Shown piece by piece: positions 1-7,110 of a stretch of DNA of 9,445 bases. The stretch spans positions 1 to 9,445 of the forward strand of contig CAJUBQ010000142.1 of the NCBI GenBank assembly GCA_910584595.1, written 5' to 3'. Position numbers and translations under genes: made by a program. Origin of the DNA: an uncultured Eubacterium sp. GTDB lineage: Bacteria > Bacillota > Clostridia > Lachnospirales > Lachnospiraceae. Below the pieces are notes generated by a model. It saw only the letters and a program-made list of their open reading frames with translations. It was not told the origin of the DNA and ran no database searches. Each line of letters begins with the position of its first letter. Position 1 is the stretch's first letter.

Positions 1-166
1 TGCCCCAGTCCGCTCAGAGGATGTTCCAGCCAGCAAAACCATTCCGCCAGGTGCAAAGTCGTATGGGAATCCATTAAGTAAATGACATTGGAATGTGAAT
101 AGTAACGAAATTTAGAAGTTGATAGTTTCGTAAATATAGGAACTGGAAAGCGACAGGGTGATATAG
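1..166. other. Upstream region of hflX with no assignable gene
   Basis: No gene can be assigned here. All three forward frames are open from the left edge and stop at 77, 81 and 85. The minus strand also reads open, with an ATG at 42-40 running off the edge, so a partial gene cannot be told from chance. Bases 105-110 (ACGAAA) and 126-131 (TTTCGT) form a short inverted repeat just ahead of hflX; it has no T-run, so it is not an obvious terminator. I see no convincing -35/-10 pair for hflX; the best, TTGGAA-N17-TTTAGA at 88-116, is weak. Confidence 0.4.
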
Positions 167-1477
167 ATGGAAATGGAATATGAAAAAACAAAATCAGAAA
201 GCAAACAGTATGAACGTGCACTGCTCGCAGGGGTTCATCTTGGAAATGACAGTCAGGAGGAGTTTGCCCGTTCTATGGAGGAACTAAAAAGTCTGGCAGC
301 AGCCTGTTATATGGAACCGGTAGCGGTCGTGACGCAAAATCTGGATGATATCAATAAAGCATTATATTTGGGAAAAGGCAAAGTACAGGAAATAAAAGAA
401 ACAGCAGTATCTTTTCAGGCAGATGTCGTCGTGTTTGACGATGCGCTGACGCCTTCTCAGCTGAGCAACCTGCAAAGAGAGCTTCATATGCCTGTGTTAG
501 ACCGAACGACGCTGATTCTTGATATTTTTGCTATTCGTGCCAGAACAAGAGAAGCAAAGCTGCAGGTTGAATCTGCAAGATTAAAATATCTGCTGCCAAG
601 GCTGGTAGGTATGCACGAAGCTCTGACCAGGCAGGGAGGCACGAGCGGCAGTATGAGCAGCCGCGGGGCAGGTGAGAAAAAGCTGGAGCTTGACCGCAGG
701 AGAATAGAAAAAAGAATTGCACAATTAAATCGGGAATTAAAAGAAGTATCAGCAGAACGGGAAATACAGCGTAAAAAGCGGCAGGCGGCAAGGATACCGC
801 TTGTTGCAATGGTCGGCTATACCAATGCCGGAAAGTCAACGATTATGAATGCAATGGTTGATAAATATGTGAAAGACGACGAAAAGAAAGTGCTGGAAAA
901 AGATATGCTGTTTGCCACGCTGGATACTACGGTAAGGCAGATTTGCACCGGAAATAATCAGGATTTTCTATTATCAGATACGGTAGGTTTTATTCATAAG
1001 CTTCCGCATCATCTGGTCAAAGCATTTCATGCAACACTGGAAGAGGTGCAGAATGCAGATTTGCTTTTGCAGGTGGTAGATGTCTCTGATCCGCATCATA
1101 AAGAACAGATGTTAACGACACAGGAGCTATTGACACAACTTCATGCAGCGGATGTACCGATGATTACCGTTTATAATCAGGCAGACCGATGCGAACAGCC
1201 TGTGGAATATCCAAAGAGAAACGGAGCAGATAAAGTATGTATCTGTGCAAAGGAAGAGTCTTCTTTGCATCTGCTTGTTCAGATGATCGTAGAACAGGTG
1301 TATAAAGACTATGTATCCGCAGAATTTTTAATACCATATGCAGATGGAGAAGTTACGTCTTATTTTATGGAACAGGCACAGGTGACAGACAGCGCTTATG
1401 AAGAAAACGGCACAAGGATCAGGGTAAAGTGTCACAGGGCCGATAAAGATAAGTATCAAAAATATTTGCAGCCTTGA
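167..1477 (+). CDS. hflX: GTPase HflX, ribosome-associated
   Basis: This encodes a 436-residue HflX-family translational GTPase. By family knowledge it binds 50S/70S ribosomes and splits stalled or stress-damaged ones in the cytoplasm. The N-terminal HflX domain has the LGKGKVQEI segment (68-76). A Gly/Ser-rich linker ending in RGAGEKKLELDRRRI (166-180) leads into a charged helical stretch (about 173-208). GTPase motifs follow: P-loop GYTNAGKS (217-224), the switch I threonine in FATLDTT (249-255), G3 DTVGF (271-275), G4 NQAD (337-340) and G5 ICAK (359-362). G4 normally reads NKxD, so Gln replaces Lys, which contacts the guanine ring; GTP affinity may be altered, though the other motifs are intact. 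The full C-terminal domain is present and the length is normal. The start at 167 has AGGGTG (155-160) six bases upstream; an ATG at 173 is a less likely alternative. It lies 53 bases before the GNAT gene with no terminator between. Confidence 0.95.
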   Translation: MEMEYEKTKSESKQYERALLAGVHLGNDSQEEFARSMEELKSLAAACYMEPVAVVTQNLDDINKALYLGKGKVQEIKETAVSFQADVVVFDDALTPSQLSNLQRELHMPVLDRTTLILDIFAIRARTREAKLQVESARLKYLLPRLVGMHEALTRQGGTSGSMSSRGAGEKKLELDRRRIEKRIAQLNRELKEVSAEREIQRKKRQAARIPLVAMVGYTNAGKSTIMNAMVDKYVKDDEKKVLEKDMLFATLDTTVRQICTGNNQDFLLSDTVGFIHKLPHHLVKAFHATLEEVQNADLLLQVVDVSDPHHKEQMLTTQELLTQLHAADVPMITVYNQADRCEQPVEYPKRNGADKVCICAKEESSLHLLVQMIVEQVYKDYVSAEFLIPYADGEVTSYFMEQAQVTDSAYEENGTRIRVKCHRADKDKYQKYLQP

Positions 1478-1493
1478 TGGAACGGTGTATATT
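1466..1493 (+). promoter_or_regulatory. Weak candidate promoter ahead of the GNAT fusion gene
   Basis: TTGCAG (1466-1471) and TATATT (1488-1493) are separated by 16 bases and lie over the end of hflX, about 38 bases before the GNAT start. The match is moderate. Read-through from hflX is equally possible because no terminator separates the genes. Confidence 0.25.
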
Positions 1494-1520
1494 TATGTGA
1501 TTGTCTATGAGGAGGAAAAA

Positions 1521-1525
1521 AGGAG
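1521..1525 (+). promoter_or_regulatory. Ribosome binding site that sets the GNAT fusion start at 1531
   Basis: AGGAG lies five bases before ATG 1531. A stronger AGGAGG core (1509-1514) sits 16 bases away, too far to be the main site but possibly helping ribosome recruitment. The longer reading from TTG 1501 or ATG 1507 has no Shine-Dalgarno sequence and would translate this site itself. Confidence 0.7.
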
Positions 1526-1530
1526 CGGTT

Positions 1531-3510
1531 ATGTCAGAAATTATGCGGAAAATGAAGCCTTGTGAGTTTGATCGGGTGTTTTCGATTATGGAACGCAGTT
1601 TCCCGAAAGATGAATATCGAACATATGAAGAACAAAAGCAGCTGTTGCAGGACGAACGATACAGTATCTATGTGGCGCATCATGAAGCAGAACAAAATCA
1701 TGATAAAATCGACGCATTTCTTGCCGTGTGGCAGTTTGAGGACTTTACATTTTTGGAGCATTTTGCAACAGAACCGGACGTTCGGGGGAAGGGGCTTGGC
1801 AGTTTGATTCTTCAGGAAGCCGTTCAGTTATTTTCAAACCGGATTTGTCTGGAAGTAGAACCGCCGCAGACGGATCCTAATATTTCGAATGATATTTCAA
1901 CGAATGATGTTTCAACGAATGAAATTTCAACGAATGAAATTTCAACGAATCATATTCCAAATAGAAGGATTGCGTTTTATGAAAGAAACAACTTTTTTTT
2001 GAACGAATATCCATATATGCAGCCTCCGATTACAAAAGGAAGAAACGCATTGCCGCTGATGATTATGACATCCGGAACACGTATTACAAAAGAAAGATTT
2101 GAACAGATTCGTGAAAAGCTTTATCGGGAAGTCTATCAACAAGATGAAATTCTAATAACCGTCTATCAGGCACAGGAAACAGACGTCCGAAATTTTTTAA
2201 TACGTATTTTGCGTGAAGATACAAAACTTTATTCCAGATTTAAATTGTTATCCAGTCAGGGTATGTTAACGGAAGATATGGAAAGTTATCAGCGGCAGGT
2301 CAATCATATCATTGAAAAATACGCCGGAGATAAGCAGTTTATTTCTTATCATGATACATTTGGTTTCTGGCAGGAAATACAGGAGATTTTATCGGAAGAT
2401 GTACGTTTTATGCTGCAGGAAGGACATTTTGCAGATGCTTTTGTACTTGTCTGCCATATATTTACGAGTGTTGCGGCAGTAGATATGGATGATTCGGATG
2501 GTACCAAAGGTATGTTAGCAGTGCAATGTATGGATCTTTGGAAAGAGATGGAACAACATGCAGACGAACAGCTGAAGTGCCGGATGTATCGCTGGTTTAC
2601 AAAGCAGCTGAACGATACAGCCTCAGATTATGTAGAAGAGTCGATGGAACAGGCATGGATACAGTTATTTACAGGCGATGAATTTATAAACAAAAAGCTT
2701 GCGTTTACCAAGCGCAAAGCACAGGAACAAAAGGTGAATTCTGACAGCTGGAGTGCAAGATATCATGCGCAGAAATGGGCGCTGTATCATATCAGACTGC
2801 TGGAAGCGTTCGGCTGTGCGTTTGCAGACATTGTAGCTTACTGCAAAGAATATTGGGAACACGCAGAAGTCAGAAAATATTTTATCGAGCAGTGCATTTT
2901 GCAAAAAAAGTATGCGCAGGCAGCCGACGCGCTTTTGGAAAGTATGAAAATGGATGCGGGAATGCCGGGACTTGTCCGGCAGTTTAGTACAAGACTAAAA
3001 GAAGTCTATCAAATGAGCGGCAATACAGAAGCGTACAAAAAACAGCTTTGGCAGTTGGTAACAAAAGATTATGCGGGCAATCTGGAGGATTTTCGTGAGT
3101 TAAAAAGCCTGTATGCAAAGGAAGATTGGCCGAAAGTGCGGGAAGAAATTTTTTTGGCGATTCCGGGCCATGTGCATGTGGAACGATTGTATCAGGAAGA
3201 AAAAATGTATGACCGCCTGTTAGCATATGTGCTGGCGCAAAAAGGACTGTATGCTGTGCAGCAGTATGAGAGTGTGCTAAAAGAAATTTATCCGAAGCAG
3301 CTGCTTGTAAAATATGTACAGGAACTTGGGGATATGGTGCAGCGTGCGGCAGACCGCAGACATTATCAGGAGTGGGCGGCGCATCTTAAGAGAATGACTC
3401 AGATACCGGGCGGGCAGGAAGAAGTGCAAAAGATAGTGGCAGAATGGAGAGTCCGTTATAAAAACAGGCCGGCAATGATGGAAGAGTTAAAACAATTCCA
3501 AGATTCATAG
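1531..3510 (+). CDS. GNAT acetyltransferase fused to a SWIM-protein-like C-terminal helical domain
   Basis: This encodes a 659-residue, apparently cytoplasmic protein with no signal peptide or membrane segment. Residues 1 to about 200 form a GNAT N-acetyltransferase: the acetyl-CoA pyrophosphate loop VRGKGLG (84-90), a LEVEPP strand (107-112) and the closing AFYERNNF (148-155). Between the last two lies an ISTNE-type pentapeptide repeat (122-141) from a DNA tandem repeat. From about 215 to 659 the protein is long, helical and charged, with a central VDMDDSDG (317-324) and a near-terminal NRPAMMEEL. From memory this matches the C-terminal region of clostridial SWIM zinc-finger proteins, which often sit beside Snf2 helicases. 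The zinc-binding CxC...CxH motif is absent, so GNAT appears to stand in its place. The acetylation substrate is unknown. A T8 tract (1993-2000) lies in the coding sequence just after the repeat. The GNAT call is firm; the C-terminal relationship is inference. Confidence 0.85.
   Translation: MSEIMRKMKPCEFDRVFSIMERSFPKDEYRTYEEQKQLLQDERYSIYVAHHEAEQNHDKIDAFLAVWQFEDFTFLEHFATEPDVRGKGLGSLILQEAVQLFSNRICLEVEPPQTDPNISNDISTNDVSTNEISTNEISTNHIPNRRIAFYERNNFFLNEYPYMQPPITKGRNALPLMIMTSGTRITKERFEQIREKLYREVYQQDEILITVYQAQETDVRNFLIRILREDTKLYSRFKLLSSQGMLTEDMESYQRQVNHIIEKYAGDKQFISYHDTFGFWQEIQEILSEDVRFMLQEGHFADAFVLVCHIFTSVAAVDMDDSDGTKGMLAVQCMDLWKEMEQHADEQLKCRMYRWFTKQLNDTASDYVEESMEQAWIQLFTGDEFINKKLAFTKRKAQEQKVNSDSWSARYHAQKWALYHIRLLEAFGCAFADIVAYCKEYWEHAEVRKYFIEQCILQKKYAQAADALLESMKMDAGMPGLVRQFSTRLKEVYQMSGNTEAYKKQLWQLVTKDYAGNLEDFRELKSLYAKEDWPKVREEIFLAIPGHVHVERLYQEEKMYDRLLAYVLAQKGLYAVQQYESVLKEIYPKQLLVKYVQELGDMVQRAADRRHYQEWAAHLKRMTQIPGGQEEVQKIVAEWRVRYKNRPAMMEELKQFQDS
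1882..1962 (+). repeat. 15-bp in-frame tandem repeat inside the GNAT domain
   Basis: Four consecutive 15-bp units at 1894-1908, 1909-1923, 1924-1938 and 1939-1953 follow the pattern (A/G)TT TCA ACG AAT (G/C)A(T/A). Degenerate 12- and 9-base part-copies flank them. The units encode ISTND, VSTNE, ISTNE and ISTNH. Because 15 is a multiple of three, gain or loss of copies would change loop length but not the frame. The copies differ at only a few bases, which points to recent expansion. The insert falls in the GNAT loop between the LEVEPP strand and the AFYERN segment, where relatives usually have a few residues. Confidence 0.93.
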
Positions 3511-3539
3511 TTGCATCCTATCTGTAATATGTCTATAAT
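3511..3539 (+). promoter_or_regulatory. Sigma-A type promoter of the glycan operon
   Basis: TTGCAT (3511-3516) and a perfect TATAAT (3534-3539) are separated by 17 bases. The -35 box begins at the base after the TAG stop of the GNAT gene. Transcription would start near 3546, leaving a leader of about 27 bases before TTG 3573. No operator or leader hairpin is evident, so expression looks constitutive or controlled by a factor not visible here. Confidence 0.8.
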
Positions 3540-3557
3540 AGAAAAGTAAATTTAAAG

Positions 3558-3563
3558 AAAGGA
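3558..3563 (+). promoter_or_regulatory. Ribosome binding site supporting a TTG start at 3573
   Basis: AAAGGA lies nine bases before TTG 3573. No in-frame ATG occurs before the conserved PGT membrane segment, so the non-AUG start is needed to include the KWKRTADVV amphipathic start of the PGT fold. A UUG start may lower translation of this first operon gene. Confidence 0.65.
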
Positions 3564-3572
3564 TCAAATACA

Positions 3573-5219
3573 TTGAACATAAGAATCAAAAACAAAACCT
3601 GCTATACGAAATGGAAACGTACGGCTGACGTTGTATTGTCAGCTGTCGCATTGCTGCTCTTGTCGCCGCTTTTTATCGGTATCAGCATCGCGATTCAATT
3701 AGATTCCAAAGGGCCGGTCATTTTTCGTCAGAAACGTGTAGGGATACATAAGACTCATTTTGAAATATTGAAGTTCCGTACGATGTATGCGGATACGCCC
3801 AAAGATATGCCGACGCATTTGCTGAAAAATCCGGATGCGATGGTTACAAAGACAGGGGCGTTTTTACGCAAATACAGCCTGGATGAACTGCCGCAGCTTT
3901 TTAATATTTTACGCGGAGACATGAGCATCGTAGGTCCTCGTCCGGCGCTGTGGAATCAGTATGATTTAGTGTCGGAGCGTGAAAAATACGGCGCCAACGA
4001 CGTACTGCCGGGACTGACGGGATGGGCGCAGATTAATGGAAGAGATGAGCTGGAAATACCGGTGAAGGCAAAACTGGACGGCGAATACGTAAAAAAGTAC
4101 GGATTTTGGATGGACATTCGCTGTATTTTTGGAACGATATTTGCAGTTTTGGGACATAAAGGCGTCGTAGAAGGCGGTACCGGGATGATGCAGAAAAGGT
4201 ATGAAAAGAAAGAAAATGGCGGCAGAAAAAACATCGGGCCGCAGGAAATATTATCCGGTGAAAAAATGGCTGCGCATATATATAAAGCGCAAAAGGGGCA
4301 GCTTTTGACAGAACCAAAGAAAGCGCTTATTACAGGAGCCGGGAGTTATATTGGAACGGCAGTCAGGCAGTGGTTGTCTGCATTTGGCGGTCATTATGAA
4401 GTAACAGAACTGGATATGCATGGTGATGCATGGAGATCGCATGATTTTTCCAAATATGATACGGTTTTTCATGTAGCAGGAATTGCACATGCAGATACAG
4501 GAAAAGTATCAAAAGAGCAAAAACAGCTATACTATGAAATAAACCGTGATCTTGCAGTGGAGACAGCGATAAAGGCAAAAAAATCCGGTGTAAAGCAGTT
4601 TATTTATATGAGCAGTATGATTATTTATGGTGAAAGTATCAGACCGTTTCATGGGCGTCGGCGGATTACTGCAATGACAAGGCCGCAGCCGGCGAATTTT
4701 TACGGCAACAGCAAATGGCAGGGGGATCGTAGCGTACGAGAGTTAGAAGATGCGTCTTTTAAAGTATGTGTACTGCGCCCGCCGATGATTTATGGCGCCG
4801 GAAGCAAAGGAAATTATCAAATGCTTGCAAAGCTGGCAGTATGTATGCCGGTATTTCCGCTTGTTCACAATGAGCGTTCTATCCTGCATATCGATCATTT
4901 ATGCGAATTTGTACGTTTGATGATTGAAAATGAAGAAACCGGCGTATTTTTCCCACAGGATGCGTCTTATGCGGATACTTCCAGCCTCGTTGCCCTGATT
5001 GCAAAAGCGCATGGGAAAAAGATCAGGCTATGGAAATCACTGGCAGCTTTTGTCCGGCTTGCATCATTGACTCCGGGGCAGATTGGACGGATGGCGGATA
5101 AAGCGTTTGGCAGCTTTAGCTATGAAATGTCTTTGAGTGAATATACAAAAGGAAATTATCGGGTACACGATCTGAAACAGAGTATTTTGGTGACAGAAAA
5201 GGGTTCCCAAAAACAGTAA
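3573..5219 (+). CDS. Fusion: CapM/PglC-type phosphoglycosyl transferase and CapN/WbpV-like SDR sugar reductase
   Basis: This encodes 548 residues with two enzymes in one chain. Residues 1-210 form a monotopic phosphoglycosyl transferase, which moves a sugar-1-phosphate from a UDP-sugar to undecaprenyl phosphate at the inner face of the membrane. Visible are Lys15-Arg16, a hydrophobic re-entrant helix with Ser31-Pro32, KFRTM (67-71), the catalytic Asp104-Glu105 in SLDELPQLFN, GPRP (121-124) and GLTGWAQINGR (147-157). A polar linker (about 208-248) leads to an extended SDR (249-548). The SDR has NAD(P)-binding TGAGSYIG (254-261), the Ser region SSM (347-349), catalytic Tyr377 and Lys381 in YGNSK, and RPPMIYG (402-408). 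Its FFPQDASYADTS segment (459-470) recalls S. aureus CapN, which reduces the CapD 4-keto product to UDP-FucNAc for CapM. Reductase is therefore favoured over C4-epimerase, but this is inference. Both halves keep their catalytic residues. The dehydratase gene follows 13 bases later. Confidence 0.9.
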   Translation: MNIRIKNKTCYTKWKRTADVVLSAVALLLLSPLFIGISIAIQLDSKGPVIFRQKRVGIHKTHFEILKFRTMYADTPKDMPTHLLKNPDAMVTKTGAFLRKYSLDELPQLFNILRGDMSIVGPRPALWNQYDLVSEREKYGANDVLPGLTGWAQINGRDELEIPVKAKLDGEYVKKYGFWMDIRCIFGTIFAVLGHKGVVEGGTGMMQKRYEKKENGGRKNIGPQEILSGEKMAAHIYKAQKGQLLTEPKKALITGAGSYIGTAVRQWLSAFGGHYEVTELDMHGDAWRSHDFSKYDTVFHVAGIAHADTGKVSKEQKQLYYEINRDLAVETAIKAKKSGVKQFIYMSSMIIYGESIRPFHGRRRITAMTRPQPANFYGNSKWQGDRSVRELEDASFKVCVLRPPMIYGAGSKGNYQMLAKLAVCMPVFPLVHNERSILHIDHLCEFVRLMIENEETGVFFPQDASYADTSSLVALIAKAHGKKIRLWKSLAAFVRLASLTPGQIGRMADKAFGSFSYEMSLSEYTKGNYRVHDLKQSILVTEKGSQKQ

Positions 5220-5232
5220 TGGAGAAGAGCGA

Positions 5233-7110
5233 ATGAAAAACATGGAATTGTGGATACGCAGGTTTTTTCTCATATGTTATGATATATGTGTGGTAGTGAT
5301 TTCCTGTCTGCTGGCGCTGATGGCGAGATTTGACTTTCATTTTGAGTGGATACCGGCAAACTATCTGAACATGTGCGTGCAGATCATGTGGATTGCTTCT
5401 TTGATTACAATTATCAGTTTTACGGTGTTCAGACTATATTCAAGCCTGTGGTCTTATGCCGGCTCTACAGAGCTGATGTATATTTGCAGCGCTTGTTTTG
5501 TTGACGATATTGTGCTGACAGTCTACGTACATGTGCTGCACAGCAGCACGACATATCCGATGCCGCGCAGCTTTTATGTGTTTTATGGTTTGTTTTTAAT
5601 GCTGCTTACGATTTTTGGGAGATATTTTTATCGTACGCTGCGTATGCTGCGGGCGAAAATTACCGGACAGAAAACAGACAGGAAAAATGTATTAATTGTC
5701 GGGGCCGGCAGTGCGGGAAACCTGTTAATCAAGGAGATTGTAGACAGCAAATATATCAATATGAATATTGTCGGAGCAGTCGACGACGATCTGATGAAAA
5801 AGGGCAGCTATATTCACGGAATCAGAGTATATGGGGATCGGCATATGATTCCGGAACTGGTAGATATCCTGCATGTCAATGAAATCATGATTGCAATTCC
5901 GTCAGCATCGCCAAAAAAGATGAAAGATCTTGTAGAAATCTGCAAAGAGACAGGATGTGAATTAAAACGTCTGCCTGGAATGTATCAGCTGGTCAATGGA
6001 GATGTCAGTGTAACGAAATTAAAAGACGTAGATGTTAATGACCTGCTTGGCCGCGATCCGGTGGAAGTGGATCTGGATTCTATTATGGGCTATGTGTCCG
6101 GACAAATCGTTATGGTAACAGGCGGCGGCGGTTCCATCGGCAGCGAGCTGTGCCGCCAGATTGCTTCACACAATCCCAAACAGCTGGTTATTGTAGATAT
6201 TTACGAAAATTCTGCTTATGATATCCAGCAGGAATTAAAACATCGATTTCCGGATTTAAATCTCGTAACGCTCATTGCTTCGGTAAGAAATACCAAACGG
6301 ATGGATGAAATTTTTGCAACCTATCAGCCTAGGATCGTATATCATGCAGCAGCACATAAGCATGTACCGTTAATGGAAGACAGTCCGAATGAGGCTGTAA
6401 AAAATAATGTTCTGGGCACGTGGAAAGTGGTACAGGCAGCAGATAAATACCATGCCCGCAGATTTGTCATGATATCTACGGACAAGGCTGTGAATCCAAC
6501 GAATATTATGGGAGCTACAAAACGAATCTGTGAGATGATTATACAGACTTATAATAACCGTTCAAAGACAGAGTATGTCGCTGTACGGTTCGGAAACGTG
6601 ATAGGCAGCAACGGCAGCGTCATTCCGTTGTTCCAAAAGCAGATAGCGGCAGGCGGGCCGGTAACCGTCACGCATCCGGATATTATCCGGTATTTTATGA
6701 CGATACCGGAAGCGGTATCGCTTGTCCTGCAGGCAGGCGCTTATGCAAAAGGCGGAGAAATCTTTATACTTGATATGGGAGAACCGGTTCGTATTTTGGA
6801 TCTGGCGAAAAACCTGATCTTATTATCCGGGCATAAGCCGGGGGAAGATATTCGCATTGAATTTTCCGGTCTGCGTCCGGGGGAAAAATTATACGAAGAA
6901 ATGCTTATGGAAGAAGAAGGAATGCAGGAAACCGCAAATAAGCTGATCCATATTGGAAAACCGATTCAGTTTGATGAAGAAGAATTTTTGCAGCGGTTGG
7001 CGCAGCTGCGTGATTATGTGGTCAATGAACCGGAGGATATCCGATCGTTTGTTCAGCGCATCGTACCTACGTATTCCATTCAGGATCAGGAAGAAGGGAA
7101 ACCATTATGA
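5233..7110 (+). CDS. Membrane-bound UDP-GlcNAc 4,6-dehydratase (CapD/WbpM/PglF family)
   Basis: This encodes a 625-residue enzyme, the usual length for the long CapD/WbpM/PglF form. By family knowledge it converts UDP-GlcNAc to UDP-4-keto-6-deoxy-GlcNAc, the precursor of FucNAc, QuiNAc and bacillosamine. Four predicted membrane helices (about 11-31, 47-68, 80-102 and 113-130) precede a first Rossmann-like domain with VGAGSAG (156-162). The catalytic SDR follows: TGGGGSIG (296-303), HAAAHKHVPLME (371-382), STDKAVNPTN (415-424), MGATKR (426-431), RFGNVIGSNGSV (452-463) and LRPGEKLYEEM (547-557). Met426 replaces the usual SDR tyrosine, with Lys430 retained; this Ser-Met-Lys triad is the hallmark of the WbpM subfamily. 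GGAGAAG lies just before ATG 5233. The stop overlaps the next start as ATGA at 7107-7110, so translational coupling is likely. Which stereochemistry the pathway finally yields cannot be read from this gene alone. Confidence 0.93.
   Translation: MKNMELWIRRFFLICYDICVVVISCLLALMARFDFHFEWIPANYLNMCVQIMWIASLITIISFTVFRLYSSLWSYAGSTELMYICSACFVDDIVLTVYVHVLHSSTTYPMPRSFYVFYGLFLMLLTIFGRYFYRTLRMLRAKITGQKTDRKNVLIVGAGSAGNLLIKEIVDSKYINMNIVGAVDDDLMKKGSYIHGIRVYGDRHMIPELVDILHVNEIMIAIPSASPKKMKDLVEICKETGCELKRLPGMYQLVNGDVSVTKLKDVDVNDLLGRDPVEVDLDSIMGYVSGQIVMVTGGGGSIGSELCRQIASHNPKQLVIVDIYENSAYDIQQELKHRFPDLNLVTLIASVRNTKRMDEIFATYQPRIVYHAAAHKHVPLMEDSPNEAVKNNVLGTWKVVQAADKYHARRFVMISTDKAVNPTNIMGATKRICEMIIQTYNNRSKTEYVAVRFGNVIGSNGSVIPLFQKQIAAGGPVTVTHPDIIRYFMTIPEAVSLVLQAGAYAKGGEIFILDMGEPVRILDLAKNLILLSGHKPGEDIRIEFSGLRPGEKLYEEMLMEEEGMQETANKLIHIGKPIQFDEEEFLQRLAQLRDYVVNEPEDIRSFVQRIVPTYSIQDQEEGKPL

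Noticed and set aside
105..131. Terminator formed by ACGAAA/TTTCGT
   Set aside because: The stem is only 6 bp with a long AT-rich loop, and no T-run follows.
531..839. Minus-strand open frame of about 100 codons opposite hflX
   Set aside because: It lies wholly antisense to the conserved HflX coding region, has no ribosome binding site and shows no recognisable domain.
1501..1530. Longer N-terminus for the GNAT fusion starting at TTG 1501 or ATG 1507
   Set aside because: No ribosome binding site precedes either codon, and this stretch contains the AGGAGG and AGGAG sequences that serve ATG 1531.
1882..1962. CRISPR-like short repeat array
   Set aside because: The units are contiguous 15-mers without spacers and lie in frame inside a protein, so this is a coding tandem repeat.
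4200..4280. Two separate genes instead of a PGT-SDR fusion
   Set aside because: The frame is continuous across the linker without a stop. An internal ATG near 4266 has only a weak upstream site, so a fusion is the simplest reading, although internal initiation cannot be excluded.
3956..4578. Cluster of overlapping minus-strand open frames opposite the PGT-SDR fusion
   Set aside because: They are antisense shadows of conserved PGT and SDR motifs, with low-complexity Phe/Ser/Leu-rich translations.
3573..5219. Plain UDP-glucose 4-epimerase assignment for the SDR half
   Set aside because: The TGAGSYIG and YGNSK motifs would allow it, but the RPPMIYG and FFPQ...TS segments and the adjacent WbpM-type dehydratase fit a CapN/WbpV-like reductase better.
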